NCBI GenBank assembly: GCA_028873275.1
Contig: JAGWLJ010000067.1
Coordinates: forward strand, 1 to 7,321
DNA length: 7,321 bases
From: Pseudomonadota bacterium
GTDB taxonomy: Bacteria; Pseudomonadota; Alphaproteobacteria; Rickettsiales; SXRF01
Direction: 5' to 3'
Shown here: in pieces, positions 1-6,509 of the stretch
Layout: the number at the start of each line of letters is the position of its first letter
Position numbering within the stretch: position 1 is the stretch's first letter
Program-made: the position numbers and the translations under genes
The notes under the pieces: model-generated
What the model was told of the DNA's origin: nothing
The model's database searches: none
What the model saw: only the letters and a program-made list of their open reading frames with translations

Positions 1-64
1 GTGCGATGGCAAGACCGATGCCGCTGGTTGAGCCGGTGACGATGGCGTTTTTGGATTTGAGCAT
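1..64 (-). CDS. Short-chain dehydrogenase N-terminus, probably 3-hydroxybutyrate dehydrogenase (partial)
   Basis: Only the first 21 codons are in the window; the gene runs off the left edge. The visible peptide begins MLKSKNAIVTG and continues with the STSGIG form of the Rossmann TGxxxGIG dinucleotide-binding motif (residues 10-17), which defines the N-terminus of classical short-chain dehydrogenases. The wording of this stretch, a four-residue lead-in then a hydrophobic strand and TGSTSGIG, is what NAD-dependent D-3-hydroxybutyrate dehydrogenases usually show; that enzyme interconverts 3-hydroxybutyrate and acetoacetate in PHB and ketone-body use. Membership of the SDR family is directly seen; the substrate is inferred from a short match and could be wrong. 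The ATG at 64-62 is preceded by a near-perfect Shine-Dalgarno. It follows the sensor kinase stop by 55 bp on the same strand, so read-through from the upstream operon is possible. Confidence 0.7.
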   Translation of the reverse strand, partial: MLKSKNAIVTGSTSGIGLAIA

Positions 65-71
65 GGCATAG

Positions 72-77
72 CCTCCT
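72..77 (-). promoter_or_regulatory. Ribosome binding site of the short-chain dehydrogenase
   Basis: AGGAGG on the minus strand, 7 nt upstream of the ATG at 64-62. It is the strongest Shine-Dalgarno in the window and fixes the start of the dehydrogenase, excluding the other ATG at 69-67, which is in a different frame. Confidence 0.8.
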
Positions 78-119
78 GAAAGAGTGGAGAAATCACCATA
101 CTCCTCACCCGATCCCACA

Positions 120-1517
120 TCAAGTAGGGGAGGAGGGTGGAAATGATAACCGCACCCTCAGCCCCGGGTGATTGTCCTCCAGGGAAATAATGGCGTCATG
201 AATGCGGGCGATGGCAGCGACCAGTGAGAGGCCGAGCCCGTTGCCCCGGGTGTGGCGGCTTTGTTCGAGACGGAAGAATTTCTCGAAGACTTTCTTCCGG
301 TATTCCTGCGGGATGCCAGGGCCCGAATCAGCGACGACGATATCGATGCGCTCGTTTTCCTCCCCAAAAATAACGATATGGCCGTGCTCCGGCGTGAACT
401 TGAGCGCATTGTCGATCAGGTTGGCCAACGCCTGCGTCAGCAGGTTTTTCTCGCCGCTGACTATCAGCGGCGCATCGATGCTGCTGGCCAATGCGATGTG
501 TTTTTCGGCGGCATAGGGCTCATAGAATTCGACCAGGGTGGAGATGATGGCCTGCAGGTCGCACGGCTCGAACGGTCGCTCGGCGTGCGTTTCGAGCTCC
601 GAGATCCTGAGGATCGAGTTGAACGTGCCGATCAGCTCCTGCATGTCCTGGATGTTCTTGGCCAGCAGCTTATGCGCGGGATTGTCGCTCTCCAGCGTGC
701 GCAGGCCGGCGTCCAGGCGGGTGACAATGCGATTGAGCGGGCTGCGCAGGTCATGCGCGATATTATTGGCGAATTCGGAGAGGGATTGCAGCAGCGTCTC
801 GATCTTGTCGAGCATGCGATTCAGGTTGGATGACAATTCGTCGAACTCATCGCCGCCCGGGGTGAACGGGATGCGCACGGAAAGATGACCGTCCATGATA
901 GTGGCGGCCGAACGGTTGATGACATTGATGCGGCGCATGACGCTTCTCGTCATCACGATGGCGCCGAACAGCGCCATGGCCAGCATGACGAAAATGCTGG
1001 CCCAGAATGTCTGCACCACGGTTTTCTCCAGCCGGCTGTTGCCCTGCAGGTTCTGGCCGACCAGCAGGAAACGCCATTTAGACAGTGGGATGGCAATGGC
1101 GCGGATTTCAACACTGTGGGGATTGTTGCGCATGCCCTCGACGGTGAAATGTACCCACTGGCCCTCTTTTTCGAACTTACCCTCCACCACCGGTTCTTTC
1201 GGCCATTCGGTCAGGTTGCCGGCCAGTTTTTCGGATTTGGTGTTGGTGAGAAGATAGATTTCATTGCCGACGTCGTCGCCGGCGATCAGCTCCCGGATGC
1301 GCGTCTCGATGCCCGCCGAACCGCTCTGCCGGTATTCGTCGAGCAGGTAAGTATATTGCAGCCTGATCGAGTCGCGAATCTGCGCCTGCAGGTAATTCAT
1401 GCCGAAGGTATAAATGAAGGCAAAAAGCAGGATCACCGACAGGCTGAACAGCCCGACATACACCAGCGCCAAGCGGAAGGTGAAGGTATTGGCGATGCGG
1501 GCGAGCTTCGATCCCAT
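120..1517 (-). CDS. Orphan membrane sensor histidine kinase
   Basis: Inner-membrane two-component sensor kinase that should autophosphorylate and pass phosphate to a response regulator not encoded here. From the ATG at 1517 it is 465 residues: a transmembrane helix (about 14-38), a periplasmic sensor region of about 130 residues without a recognised fold, a second helix (about 171-189), a HAMP linker (about 190-244), and a HisKA segment with phospho-acceptor His255 in the AHDLRSPL H-box. The ATPase domain has N-box Asn366/Asn370 (NLIDNALKF), G1 DSGPGIP at 397-403, an F-box EKFFR, and G2 GNGLGLSL from 425, so all catalytic boxes are intact. An in-frame TTG at 1559 would add 14 residues; the purine-rich stretch before it is almost adjacent to the codon, so I prefer the ATG, although its own ribosome site is also weak. 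The gene lies downstream of lpdA (49 bp to the TTG, 91 bp to the ATG), suggesting co-transcription. Signal and partner are unknown. Confidence 0.9.
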   Translation of the reverse strand: MGSKLARIANTFTFRLALVYVGLFSLSVILLFAFIYTFGMNYLQAQIRDSIRLQYTYLLDEYRQSGSAGIETRIRELIAGDDVGNEIYLLTNTKSEKLAGNLTEWPKEPVVEGKFEKEGQWVHFTVEGMRNNPHSVEIRAIAIPLSKWRFLLVGQNLQGNSRLEKTVVQTFWASIFVMLAMALFGAIVMTRSVMRRINVINRSAATIMDGHLSVRIPFTPGGDEFDELSSNLNRMLDKIETLLQSLSEFANNIAHDLRSPLNRIVTRLDAGLRTLESDNPAHKLLAKNIQDMQELIGTFNSILRISELETHAERPFEPCDLQAIISTLVEFYEPYAAEKHIALASSIDAPLIVSGEKNLLTQALANLIDNALKFTPEHGHIVIFGEENERIDIVVADSGPGIPQEYRKKVFEKFFRLEQSRHTRGNGLGLSLVAAIARIHDAIISLEDNHPGLRVRLSFPPSSPT

Positions 1518-1608
1518 AAATTCTATCAGGCTAACAATTTGCTGGGCCTGCTCTCGCAACCCTTCGCATTTTGCTCAGCCTAGCGAATTTTTCAGGAAAG
1601 CCAATGCC

Positions 1609-3000
1609 TCAAATATGCACGGCTCGGCCCAGCACGGCCAGCGCCGCCTCTTTGGTGGCTTCCTCCAGCGTCGGGTGGGCATGGCAGGTGCGAGCGATGT
1701 CCTCCGAACTGCCGCCGAACTCGATGGCCAGCACGCATTCGGAAATCAGGGTACCGGCATCCGGGCCGATGATATGCACGCCCAGCACACGGTCGGTTTT
1801 CGCGTCGGCGATGATCTTGACCATGCCTTCGGTTTCCCCAGTGGCGCGGGCGCGGCTGTTGGCGGTGAAGGGAAATTTGCCGACCTTGTACTCGATGCCG
1901 CCGGCCTTGACCTCCTCTTCCGTCTTACCGACGGTGGCCACTTCCGGCCAGGTGTATACCACGCCGGGAATGGCGTCGTAATTCACATGCCCGGTCTGCC
2001 CGGCCATGACTTCGACGGCGGCAATGCCTTCTTCCTCGGCTTTGTGCGCCAGCATCGGCCCGGCGATGACGTCGCCGATGGCGTAAATGCCTTTGGCGGA
2101 AGTCTGAAAGTGCTTGTCGACAGGAATGCGGCCGCGATCATCAACCCGGATGCCGGCGTTTTCCAGCCCCAGGCCCTGCGTATACGGCCGCCGGCCAATG
2201 GCCACCAGCACGATGTCGACGGTGAGATTTTCCTTGCCGCCGCCCTTGGCCGCTTCGAGCGTGAGCGCCACGTTCTTTCCCTTGTTCTCGGCGGCGACCA
2301 CCTTGGTGCCCAGTCTGAACTGTATGCCCTGCTTCTCCAGCGTGCGCTGGAAGAGCTTGCCGGTCTCCCCGTCCATGCCGGGGACAATGCGGTCAAGGAA
2401 TTCCACCACCGTCACCTGCGCGCCCAGCCTGCGCCATACCGAGCCCATCTCGAGCCCGATATAACCGCCGCCCACTACCACCAGATGCTCCGGCACCTTG
2501 TCCAGCGCCAGCGCGCCGGTGGAGGAGACGATGCGTTTTTCGTCGATGGCGACGCCCGGCAGCGGCATCACTTCCGAGCCAGTGGCGATCAGGATATTTT
2601 TAGCGCTGAAAGTAGCCTTGCCGTCGACGGTGACGACGCCTGTGCCTTTGATGGAAGCGGCACCTTTGATCCAGGTCACCTTATTTTTCTTGAACAGGCC
2701 CTCGATGCCGCGGGTCAGGTCCGACACCACCTTGTCCTTGCGCTGCAGCATGACGGGCAGGTCGAGCGAAACGCTGGCCTTGATGCCGTGCGAGGCGAAA
2801 TGCAGCCGCGCCTCCTCATAATGATGCGAGGATTCCAGCAGCGCCTTCGAAGGAATGCAGCCGACATTGAGGCAGGTGCCGCCGAGAGTGCTCCGCTTCT
2901 CGATGCAGGCGACGTTCATGCCCAGCTGCGCGGCGCGGATAGCGGCTACGTAACCGCCCGGCCCGCCGCCGATGACGATGAGATCGAATTGGTCGGTCAT
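1609..3000 (-). CDS. lpdA: Dihydrolipoamide dehydrogenase (E3)
   Basis: FAD flavoenzyme that reoxidises the dihydrolipoyl groups of the E2 subunit and passes electrons to NAD+; soluble, homodimeric, shared by 2-oxoacid dehydrogenase complexes. The 463-residue length is normal for the family. Seen in order: FAD-binding GGGPGG at 11-16; the redox disulfide Cys43/Cys48 in GGTCLNVGCIPSKALL; the second Rossmann motif VVGGGYIGLEMGS at 175-187 for NAD; the FAD-contacting YAIGDV at 306-311; and the C-terminal His442-Pro-Thr-x-x-Glu447 active-site pair contributed across the dimer. No key residue is missing. The ATG at 3000-2998 has AAAGGAG 5 nt upstream. Position behind sucA and sucB suggests it mainly serves the 2-oxoglutarate dehydrogenase complex, though a separate pyruvate dehydrogenase E3 elsewhere in the genome cannot be excluded. 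Its leader carries two strong hairpins just upstream of the ribosome site. Confidence 0.97.
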   Translation of the reverse strand: MTDQFDLIVIGGGPGGYVAAIRAAQLGMNVACIEKRSTLGGTCLNVGCIPSKALLESSHHYEEARLHFASHGIKASVSLDLPVMLQRKDKVVSDLTRGIEGLFKKNKVTWIKGAASIKGTGVVTVDGKATFSAKNILIATGSEVMPLPGVAIDEKRIVSSTGALALDKVPEHLVVVGGGYIGLEMGSVWRRLGAQVTVVEFLDRIVPGMDGETGKLFQRTLEKQGIQFRLGTKVVAAENKGKNVALTLEAAKGGGKENLTVDIVLVAIGRRPYTQGLGLENAGIRVDDRGRIPVDKHFQTSAKGIYAIGDVIAGPMLAHKAEEEGIAAVEVMAGQTGHVNYDAIPGVVYTWPEVATVGKTEEEVKAGGIEYKVGKFPFTANSRARATGETEGMVKIIADAKTDRVLGVHIIGPDAGTLISECVLAIEFGGSSEDIARTCHAHPTLEEATKEAALAVLGRAVHI

Positions 3001-3005
3001 AATGT

Positions 3006-3012
3006 CTCCTTT
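3006..3012 (-). promoter_or_regulatory. Ribosome binding site of lpdA
   Basis: AAAGGAG on the minus strand, 5 nt before the lpdA ATG at 3000. The base of the nearest hairpin (3018) lies only 5 nt upstream, so the site should stay accessible when that hairpin is folded. Confidence 0.7.
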
Positions 3013-3105
3013 GCGTCATCCTGTGGGCCGCGAAGCGGCAGCACAGGATCTCTATCAACGAACCGGATCCTGCGCAATCGCTTATGCGATCCGCAGGATG
3101 GACAA
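3011..3105. repeat. Twin-hairpin palindromic repeat between oxygenase gene and lpdA
   Basis: Two consecutive hairpins fill the 106 bp gap. Hairpin A spans 3018-3049: ATCCTGTG (3018-3025) pairs with CACAGGAT (3042-3049), and GCCGC (3027-3031) with GCGGC (3035-3039) around a GAA loop. Hairpin B spans 3067-3099: ATCCTGCG (3067-3074) pairs with CGCAGGAT (3092-3099), and ATCGC (3077-3081) with GCGAT (3086-3090) around TTAT. The two hairpins share the same outer arms except for one base, and the ends of the whole element (TTGCGTCATCCTG at 3011-3023 against CAGGATGGACAA at 3094-3105) are imperfect inverted repeats. This is the build of the dispersed palindromic elements common in alphaproteobacterial intergenic regions. 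There is no U-run after either stem, so a classic intrinsic terminator is unlikely; transcript stabilisation, RNase processing or attenuation are possible roles (inference). Confidence 0.8.
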
Positions 3106-3106
3106 A

Positions 3107-4165
3107 TCAATGCACCTGCCGGAATTCCCGCATGAATACGGTGGCCGGCGGCGGCTCGCGCAGTCGCGGCAGTCCCTTGATCGCTGCCCAGCTGACCAGC
3201 GCATAGCGCACGCCGCTTTCGGTAGGTTCGGCACCGTGCAGGTATTCATGGTGCGACGGGAAAGCCACCAGCAGGCCCGGCTCGGGCTGGACTTTCAATT
3301 TCTGGTTGGGGAAGTTGAGCTTACCGCCGGTGAAATCATCGTTGAGATAGAGCAGCACGCTGACGTCGCGATCATGGTTGCGTTTCCACTTGCCGCCCTG
3401 TTGCCACTGGTCGGCATCGGCATGCGCGCCATATTTGCCGCCCTGCAGATAGCATAGCAGCTGCGGCTTCTCCCACCACTCGATCTCGACGCCGTAGAAC
3501 GGCTCGACGTGCTTGGTGTAGATGTTGTAGAAGATTTCGCGCAGCATGTCGTTGATGCCGTCGGTAGGAATATAGTGCGTATCGCGTGCCTTGGTGTCGA
3601 TCATGCTGACGACTTTCTTGGCGTCGGTCTTCTTGGGATCGACCACGCCCAGCCGCGTGCGCTTCTGTGTGGAGGCGTATTTGCAGATCACTTTGCAGGT
3701 GTCTTCGTCGATGAAATGCTCGACGCGCATGATATGCGCCGCATCCTTGAACTGGGTAAGATCGTTGCCGCGGCCGGCAACCAGTGCGGCGACCGGCGAA
3801 ACGGCTGGCAGCGGTAACAGAGTGGTATCCGGCGCCAGAACAAGGGACTGAGCGGTTTCGGCGCCGACGCCCAGCTCTCTGGCCAGCGATTCGCCCATGA
3901 CGATTTCCTCGCCGGACAGCACCGCGCCGGAAAAAGCTACCCGGCCGTTCAGGCCGAGCTTGATCGGCCCGGCATAGGGCACCGACTGCAGCCCTTCTTC
4001 ATGCATCGAGATATGACGCGTGCCGGCGATTTCCAGCTGCAGGCTCTGCGCCAGCCGCGACGGTATCACCAGCGTGTCGCCACCGGCGATCAGCGCCCGC
4101 ACCCTGAAGCCGGTAAGCCCAGGTTTCAAGGGGTTTTCAATGACGAAGGTGACGTAGCGGAGCAT
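3107..4165 (-). CDS. Degenerate retropepsin-like domain fused to 2OG-Fe(II) prolyl-4-hydroxylase-type oxygenase
   Basis: A 352-residue cytosolic protein with two domains. The C-terminal part (about 145-328) is a prolyl-4-hydroxylase-like dioxygenase, which would couple oxidative decarboxylation of 2-oxoglutarate to succinate with hydroxylation of a protein or small molecule. The iron triad is His248-x-Asp250 and His310, and Arg320, ten residues after the distal His, is placed to bind the 2-oxoglutarate carboxylate; the GGKLNFP strand (280-286) is typical. The N-terminal part (1 to about 125) resembles bacterial clan AA aspartic proteases: an ENP lead-in, RVRALI, a VIPSRLAQSLQL segment (33-44), VPYAGPIKL (62-70), and a later hydrophobic IVMG turn (88-91). 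Where those proteases carry the catalytic Asp-Thr-Gly, this one reads Ala27-Gly28-Gly29, so proteolysis is not expected; it may bind peptide or dimerise. The gene lies 28 bp after sucB. Its start ATG has only a weak upstream GGGAAC, suggesting coupled or modest translation. The oxygenase call is firm, the N-terminal call is from motif memory, and the substrate is unknown. Confidence 0.88.
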   Translation of the reverse strand: MLRYVTFVIENPLKPGLTGFRVRALIAGGDTLVIPSRLAQSLQLEIAGTRHISMHEEGLQSVPYAGPIKLGLNGRVAFSGAVLSGEEIVMGESLARELGVGAETAQSLVLAPDTTLLPLPAVSPVAALVAGRGNDLTQFKDAAHIMRVEHFIDEDTCKVICKYASTQKRTRLGVVDPKKTDAKKVVSMIDTKARDTHYIPTDGINDMLREIFYNIYTKHVEPFYGVEIEWWEKPQLLCYLQGGKYGAHADADQWQQGGKWKRNHDRDVSVLLYLNDDFTGGKLNFPNQKLKVQPEPGLLVAFPSHHEYLHGAEPTESGVRYALVSWAAIKGLPRLREPPPATVFMREFRQVH

Positions 4166-4193
4166 GAAATTTTGTTCCCAACAGGCGCAGGTC

Positions 4194-5381
4194 TTACAGC
4201 CCCAGCAGCAATCTCCGCGGGTCTTCGATGGCTTCCTTGACGCGCACGAGGAAGGTGACCGATTCCTTGCCGTCGATGATGCGGTGATCGTAGCTGAGCG
4301 CCACGTACATCATCGGGCGGATGACGACTTCCCCCTTGATGGCGATGGGGCGCTCCTCGGTTTTGTGCATGCCGAGAATACCTGATTGCGGCGGGTTGAT
4401 GATGGGGGTGGACATCAGCGAGCCGTAGACGCCGCCGTTGGAGACGGTGAACGTGCCGCCGGTGAGATCGCTCATGGCGAGCGTGCCTTCGCGGGCTTTG
4501 CCGGCCAGGCGGTTGATCTCCTTCTCGATGTCGGCGAAGCTGAGCTGGTCGGCATTGCGCACTACCGGCACCACCAGCCCCTGCTCGGTGCCGACGGCGA
4601 CGCCGATATCGTAGTAATTCTTGTAGATCAGCTCATCGCCGTCGATCTGCGCGTTGACGGCGGGGATTTCCTTGAGCGCGTTGACGGCAGCCTTGACGAA
4701 AAACGACATAAAGCCCATGCGCACGCCGTGCTTCTTTTCGAAGGCGTCCTTGTATTCGTTCCTGAGCGCGATAACGTTGCTCATGTCAATTTCGTTGAAC
4801 GTAGTGAGAATCGCAGCAGTGTTCTGCGAGTCCTTGAGACGCTTGGCGATCACCTGCCGCAGCTTGGACATTTTGACGCGCTCTTCGGCACGCCCTGTGG
4901 GCGCGATGCTTGGTGCCTGGTTTTTGGCGCCTGGAGTTGCAGCGGCTTCCAGCACATCGCCCTTGGTGATGCGCCCATCCTTGCCGGTACCCTGAATGGA
5001 AGATGATGGAATCTGCGTTTCTTCGAGTAGCTTGCGCGCCGCCGGGCCGGGCTGCTTTTCGGCGACCGGTACCGGTCTGGGGGCGGGAGCTGGCGCAGGC
5101 GCGGTCGTTTTAGGCTCCGGTTTGAGAGCGATAGCGCCTGCCGCTCCGGCCTCGATAGTGCCGAGCAGCGTACCGACCTCGACTGTCTTGCCCTCCGGAA
5201 CCTTGATCTCTTTGAGGCGTCCTGCCGCGGGTGCGTTGACCTCCATCGTTACCTTCTCGGTTTCCAGCTCGACCAGCGGCTCGTCAGCGGCTACGGCGTC
5301 GCCGGCTTTCTTGAACCATTTGGCCACCGTCGCTTCGGTGACCGATTCGCCGAGATTGGGAACAACGATATCCGCGGGCAT
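4194..5381 (-). CDS. sucB: Dihydrolipoyllysine-residue succinyltransferase, 2-oxoglutarate dehydrogenase E2
   Basis: E2 core of the 2-oxoglutarate dehydrogenase complex: its swinging lipoyl arm takes the succinyl group from E1 and transfers it to CoA, and Lpd then reoxidises the arm. The 395-residue protein shows one lipoyl domain (1-77) with lipoylated Lys43 in ETEKVTMEV, an Ala/Pro-rich linker (about 85-108), a peripheral subunit-binding domain (about 112-145, with PAARKLLEE and GTGKDGRITKGDV) that docks E1 or E3, a second linker, and the acyltransferase core (about 165-395). In the core, His366 and Asp370 of SYDHRIIDG are the catalytic pair, and GFMSFFVKA (223-231) is the form seen in succinyl- rather than acetyl-transferases. 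The single lipoyl domain also favours SucB over the pyruvate dehydrogenase E2. The ATG at 5381-5379 has TAGGAG 5 nt upstream. It is separated from sucA by 1,128 bp holding two extra genes, which is not the usual adjacent arrangement. Confidence 0.96.
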   Translation of the reverse strand: MPADIVVPNLGESVTEATVAKWFKKAGDAVAADEPLVELETEKVTMEVNAPAAGRLKEIKVPEGKTVEVGTLLGTIEAGAAGAIALKPEPKTTAPAPAPAPRPVPVAEKQPGPAARKLLEETQIPSSSIQGTGKDGRITKGDVLEAAATPGAKNQAPSIAPTGRAEERVKMSKLRQVIAKRLKDSQNTAAILTTFNEIDMSNVIALRNEYKDAFEKKHGVRMGFMSFFVKAAVNALKEIPAVNAQIDGDELIYKNYYDIGVAVGTEQGLVVPVVRNADQLSFADIEKEINRLAGKAREGTLAMSDLTGGTFTVSNGGVYGSLMSTPIINPPQSGILGMHKTEERPIAIKGEVVIRPMMYVALSYDHRIIDGKESVTFLVRVKEAIEDPRRLLLGL

Positions 5382-5386
5382 GGGGA

Positions 5387-5392
5387 CTCCTA
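5387..5392 (-). promoter_or_regulatory. Ribosome binding site of sucB
   Basis: TAGGAG on the minus strand, 5 nt upstream of the sucB ATG. The rest of the 73 bp leader (5382-5454) shows no convincing promoter or terminator; a TATAAC-like box is present, but with no acceptable -35 partner at normal spacing. Confidence 0.65.
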
Positions 5393-5454
5393 AGGGCAGG
5401 TTATACCTAGCCGCTTTTAGCCTTGTCCCTTGCGGTTGTAAAGGCGATTGATGG

Positions 5455-5736
5455 CTATTCGTCCGCCGTGTCGGCCAGCCCGGCGTTTTCCTTTTCGATC
5501 AGGGGAGGGACAGGGTCGGGACGCGGGGCGTCCTTGCTTTCGGGATGATGAATGCGGCCACCGGTTTCCGCCGTCTCCTGCCGCACGCCCGAGGCGGAGG
5601 CAAATCCCTCATGATAGGCGTTGCGGTCTCCTTTGGTGCTGCCGCGGCGGATGGTTTCCTTCATCTGGGTATCAGCTGCCAGATGCGTTTCGGTGCCGCC
5701 GGAATAAGATTCATCGTCGTAATCGCGCTTGCGCAT
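5455..5736 (-). CDS. Small hypothetical, highly charged, probably disordered protein
   Basis: I do not recognise a family for this 93-residue protein. It is very hydrophilic: an N-terminal KRDYDDESYSGG stretch, alternating acidic and basic residues throughout, several Gly, Ser and Thr, a Pro-rich patch near 71-78, and an acidic end. It has no Cys or Trp, no signal peptide and no membrane segment, so it is probably cytosolic and largely unstructured. Reality of the gene is supported by a good ribosome site (GAAAGGA, 7 nt before the ATG), by same-strand position between the peptidase gene (67 bp upstream) and sucB (73 bp downstream), and by the need to fill this otherwise empty part of the operon. 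Possible roles are a linker or adaptor for the dehydrogenase complex or a substrate of the neighbouring peptidase; both are speculation. Overlapping plus-strand frames lack these supports. Confidence 0.65.
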   Translation of the reverse strand: MRKRDYDDESYSGGTETHLAADTQMKETIRRGSTKGDRNAYHEGFASASGVRQETAETGGRIHHPESKDAPRPDPVPPLIEKENAGLADTADE

Positions 5737-5743
5737 GGGAGTT

Positions 5744-5750
5744 TCCTTTC
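5744..5750 (-). promoter_or_regulatory. Ribosome binding site of the 93-residue protein
   Basis: GAAAGGA on the minus strand, 7 nt before the ATG at 5736-5734. This is the main evidence that the small frame is translated from that codon. Confidence 0.6.
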
Positions 5751-5803
5751 TTTAGAGGAAGCGTAAGCGCCTGAGAATAAAGATGCGATAAGTAAGAGGA
5801 GCG

Positions 5804-6509
5804 CTAGGCTCGAATATTTCCCATGGCACGATTAAAGTGATGAGGGAATAGTGCTTGATATTCCCCAAGGAGCTGATTCTCGATTTCCTTTTCAACGGAG
5901 CGTTTGCCTTCCGGCGTTTCCATCCGCTTCGCTATTTCGTCAATGAACTCATAAAATGTGTCTGGGCTGGGGTATGCTTGATCTCCCCTGCCACTCATCG
6001 GCTGGTCCAGAGTGAGGTCATTATGAGCTACCAATTTCATATAGCGGTTTTTGCAGGCTTCCGGATCGCCGGATAAAACAACCGCTAACTTCTCGGCTGA
6101 CAATTCTTGCTCTTTAGCCGTTAACGCTTGTTTTTCTATGCGTCGAAGATGCCCATGCAGAACTAGGGCATGGCCTATTTCATGCGCCAATAACGCCTTA
6201 AGTTCTCTTGGTGGCATATCGATGCACGCATGGCTAAGTGTTATGACCTTATCGCTGGCGAGCATGCCCGCGGGACAATCGCTCGCGTAGAATCCCTCTT
6301 TCCATAAATACAGCTTTGGCTTTTTCCGCAAAAAACGCTTTACCAAAGGATGTTCAAGTAACTCTTCATAGGCTTTTCCTATGGCGGCGATTTTTTCATC
6401 GGGATGCTGAGGTGCAACGGGATAGGCATTTTGCGGCAGCATGATTTCGCGGAAGAATCTGCGGCCATCAATCTCTTCACGTAGCGCTTTAAGGAAAGAG
6501 TCGGTTCGC

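Noticed and set aside
62..99. Small leader frame starting with ATG at 99-97 on the minus strand ahead of the dehydrogenase
   Set aside because: Its purine-rich GAGGAG is only about one base from the ATG, too close to serve as a ribosome site, and the frame runs out of register into the dehydrogenase.
885..1583. A 232-codon plus-strand frame opposite the sensor kinase, and similar shadows at 252-833 and 4386-5006
   Set aside because: All are opposite genes with complete motif sets on the minus strand; translations are low-complexity, rich in Arg, His, Gly and Ala, and lack family motifs.
1560..1608. Terminator or regulatory hairpin between lpdA and the kinase
   Set aside because: Only a 3 bp GCT/AGC pairing is visible near 1573-1584; too weak to call.
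3018..3099. Intrinsic terminator between the oxygenase gene and lpdA
   Set aside because: The hairpins are strong, but neither is followed by a run of U in the direction of transcription, and lpdA downstream lacks an evident promoter of its own.
1414..3135. A 573-codon open frame on the plus strand opposite lpdA
   Set aside because: It is antisense to lpdA, whose FAD, disulfide and His-Glu motifs are all intact. Long antisense frames are expected in GC-rich genes with strong codon bias, and its translation shows no domain.
3107..4165. An active aspartic protease in the oxygenase fusion
   Set aside because: The catalytic Asp of the DTG motif is replaced by Ala (Ala27-Gly-Gly), so only the fold, not the activity, can be proposed.
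5382..5454. Promoter for sucB (a TATAAC-like box on the minus strand)
   Set aside because: No recognisable -35 element lies 16-18 bp upstream; the nearest TTTACA-like hexamer is about 31 bp away.
5448..5774. A 108-codon plus-strand frame overlapping the 93-residue minus-strand gene
   Set aside because: It runs against the operon and its translation is Arg/Pro/Cys-rich without motifs, while the minus-strand frame has a well-placed ribosome site.
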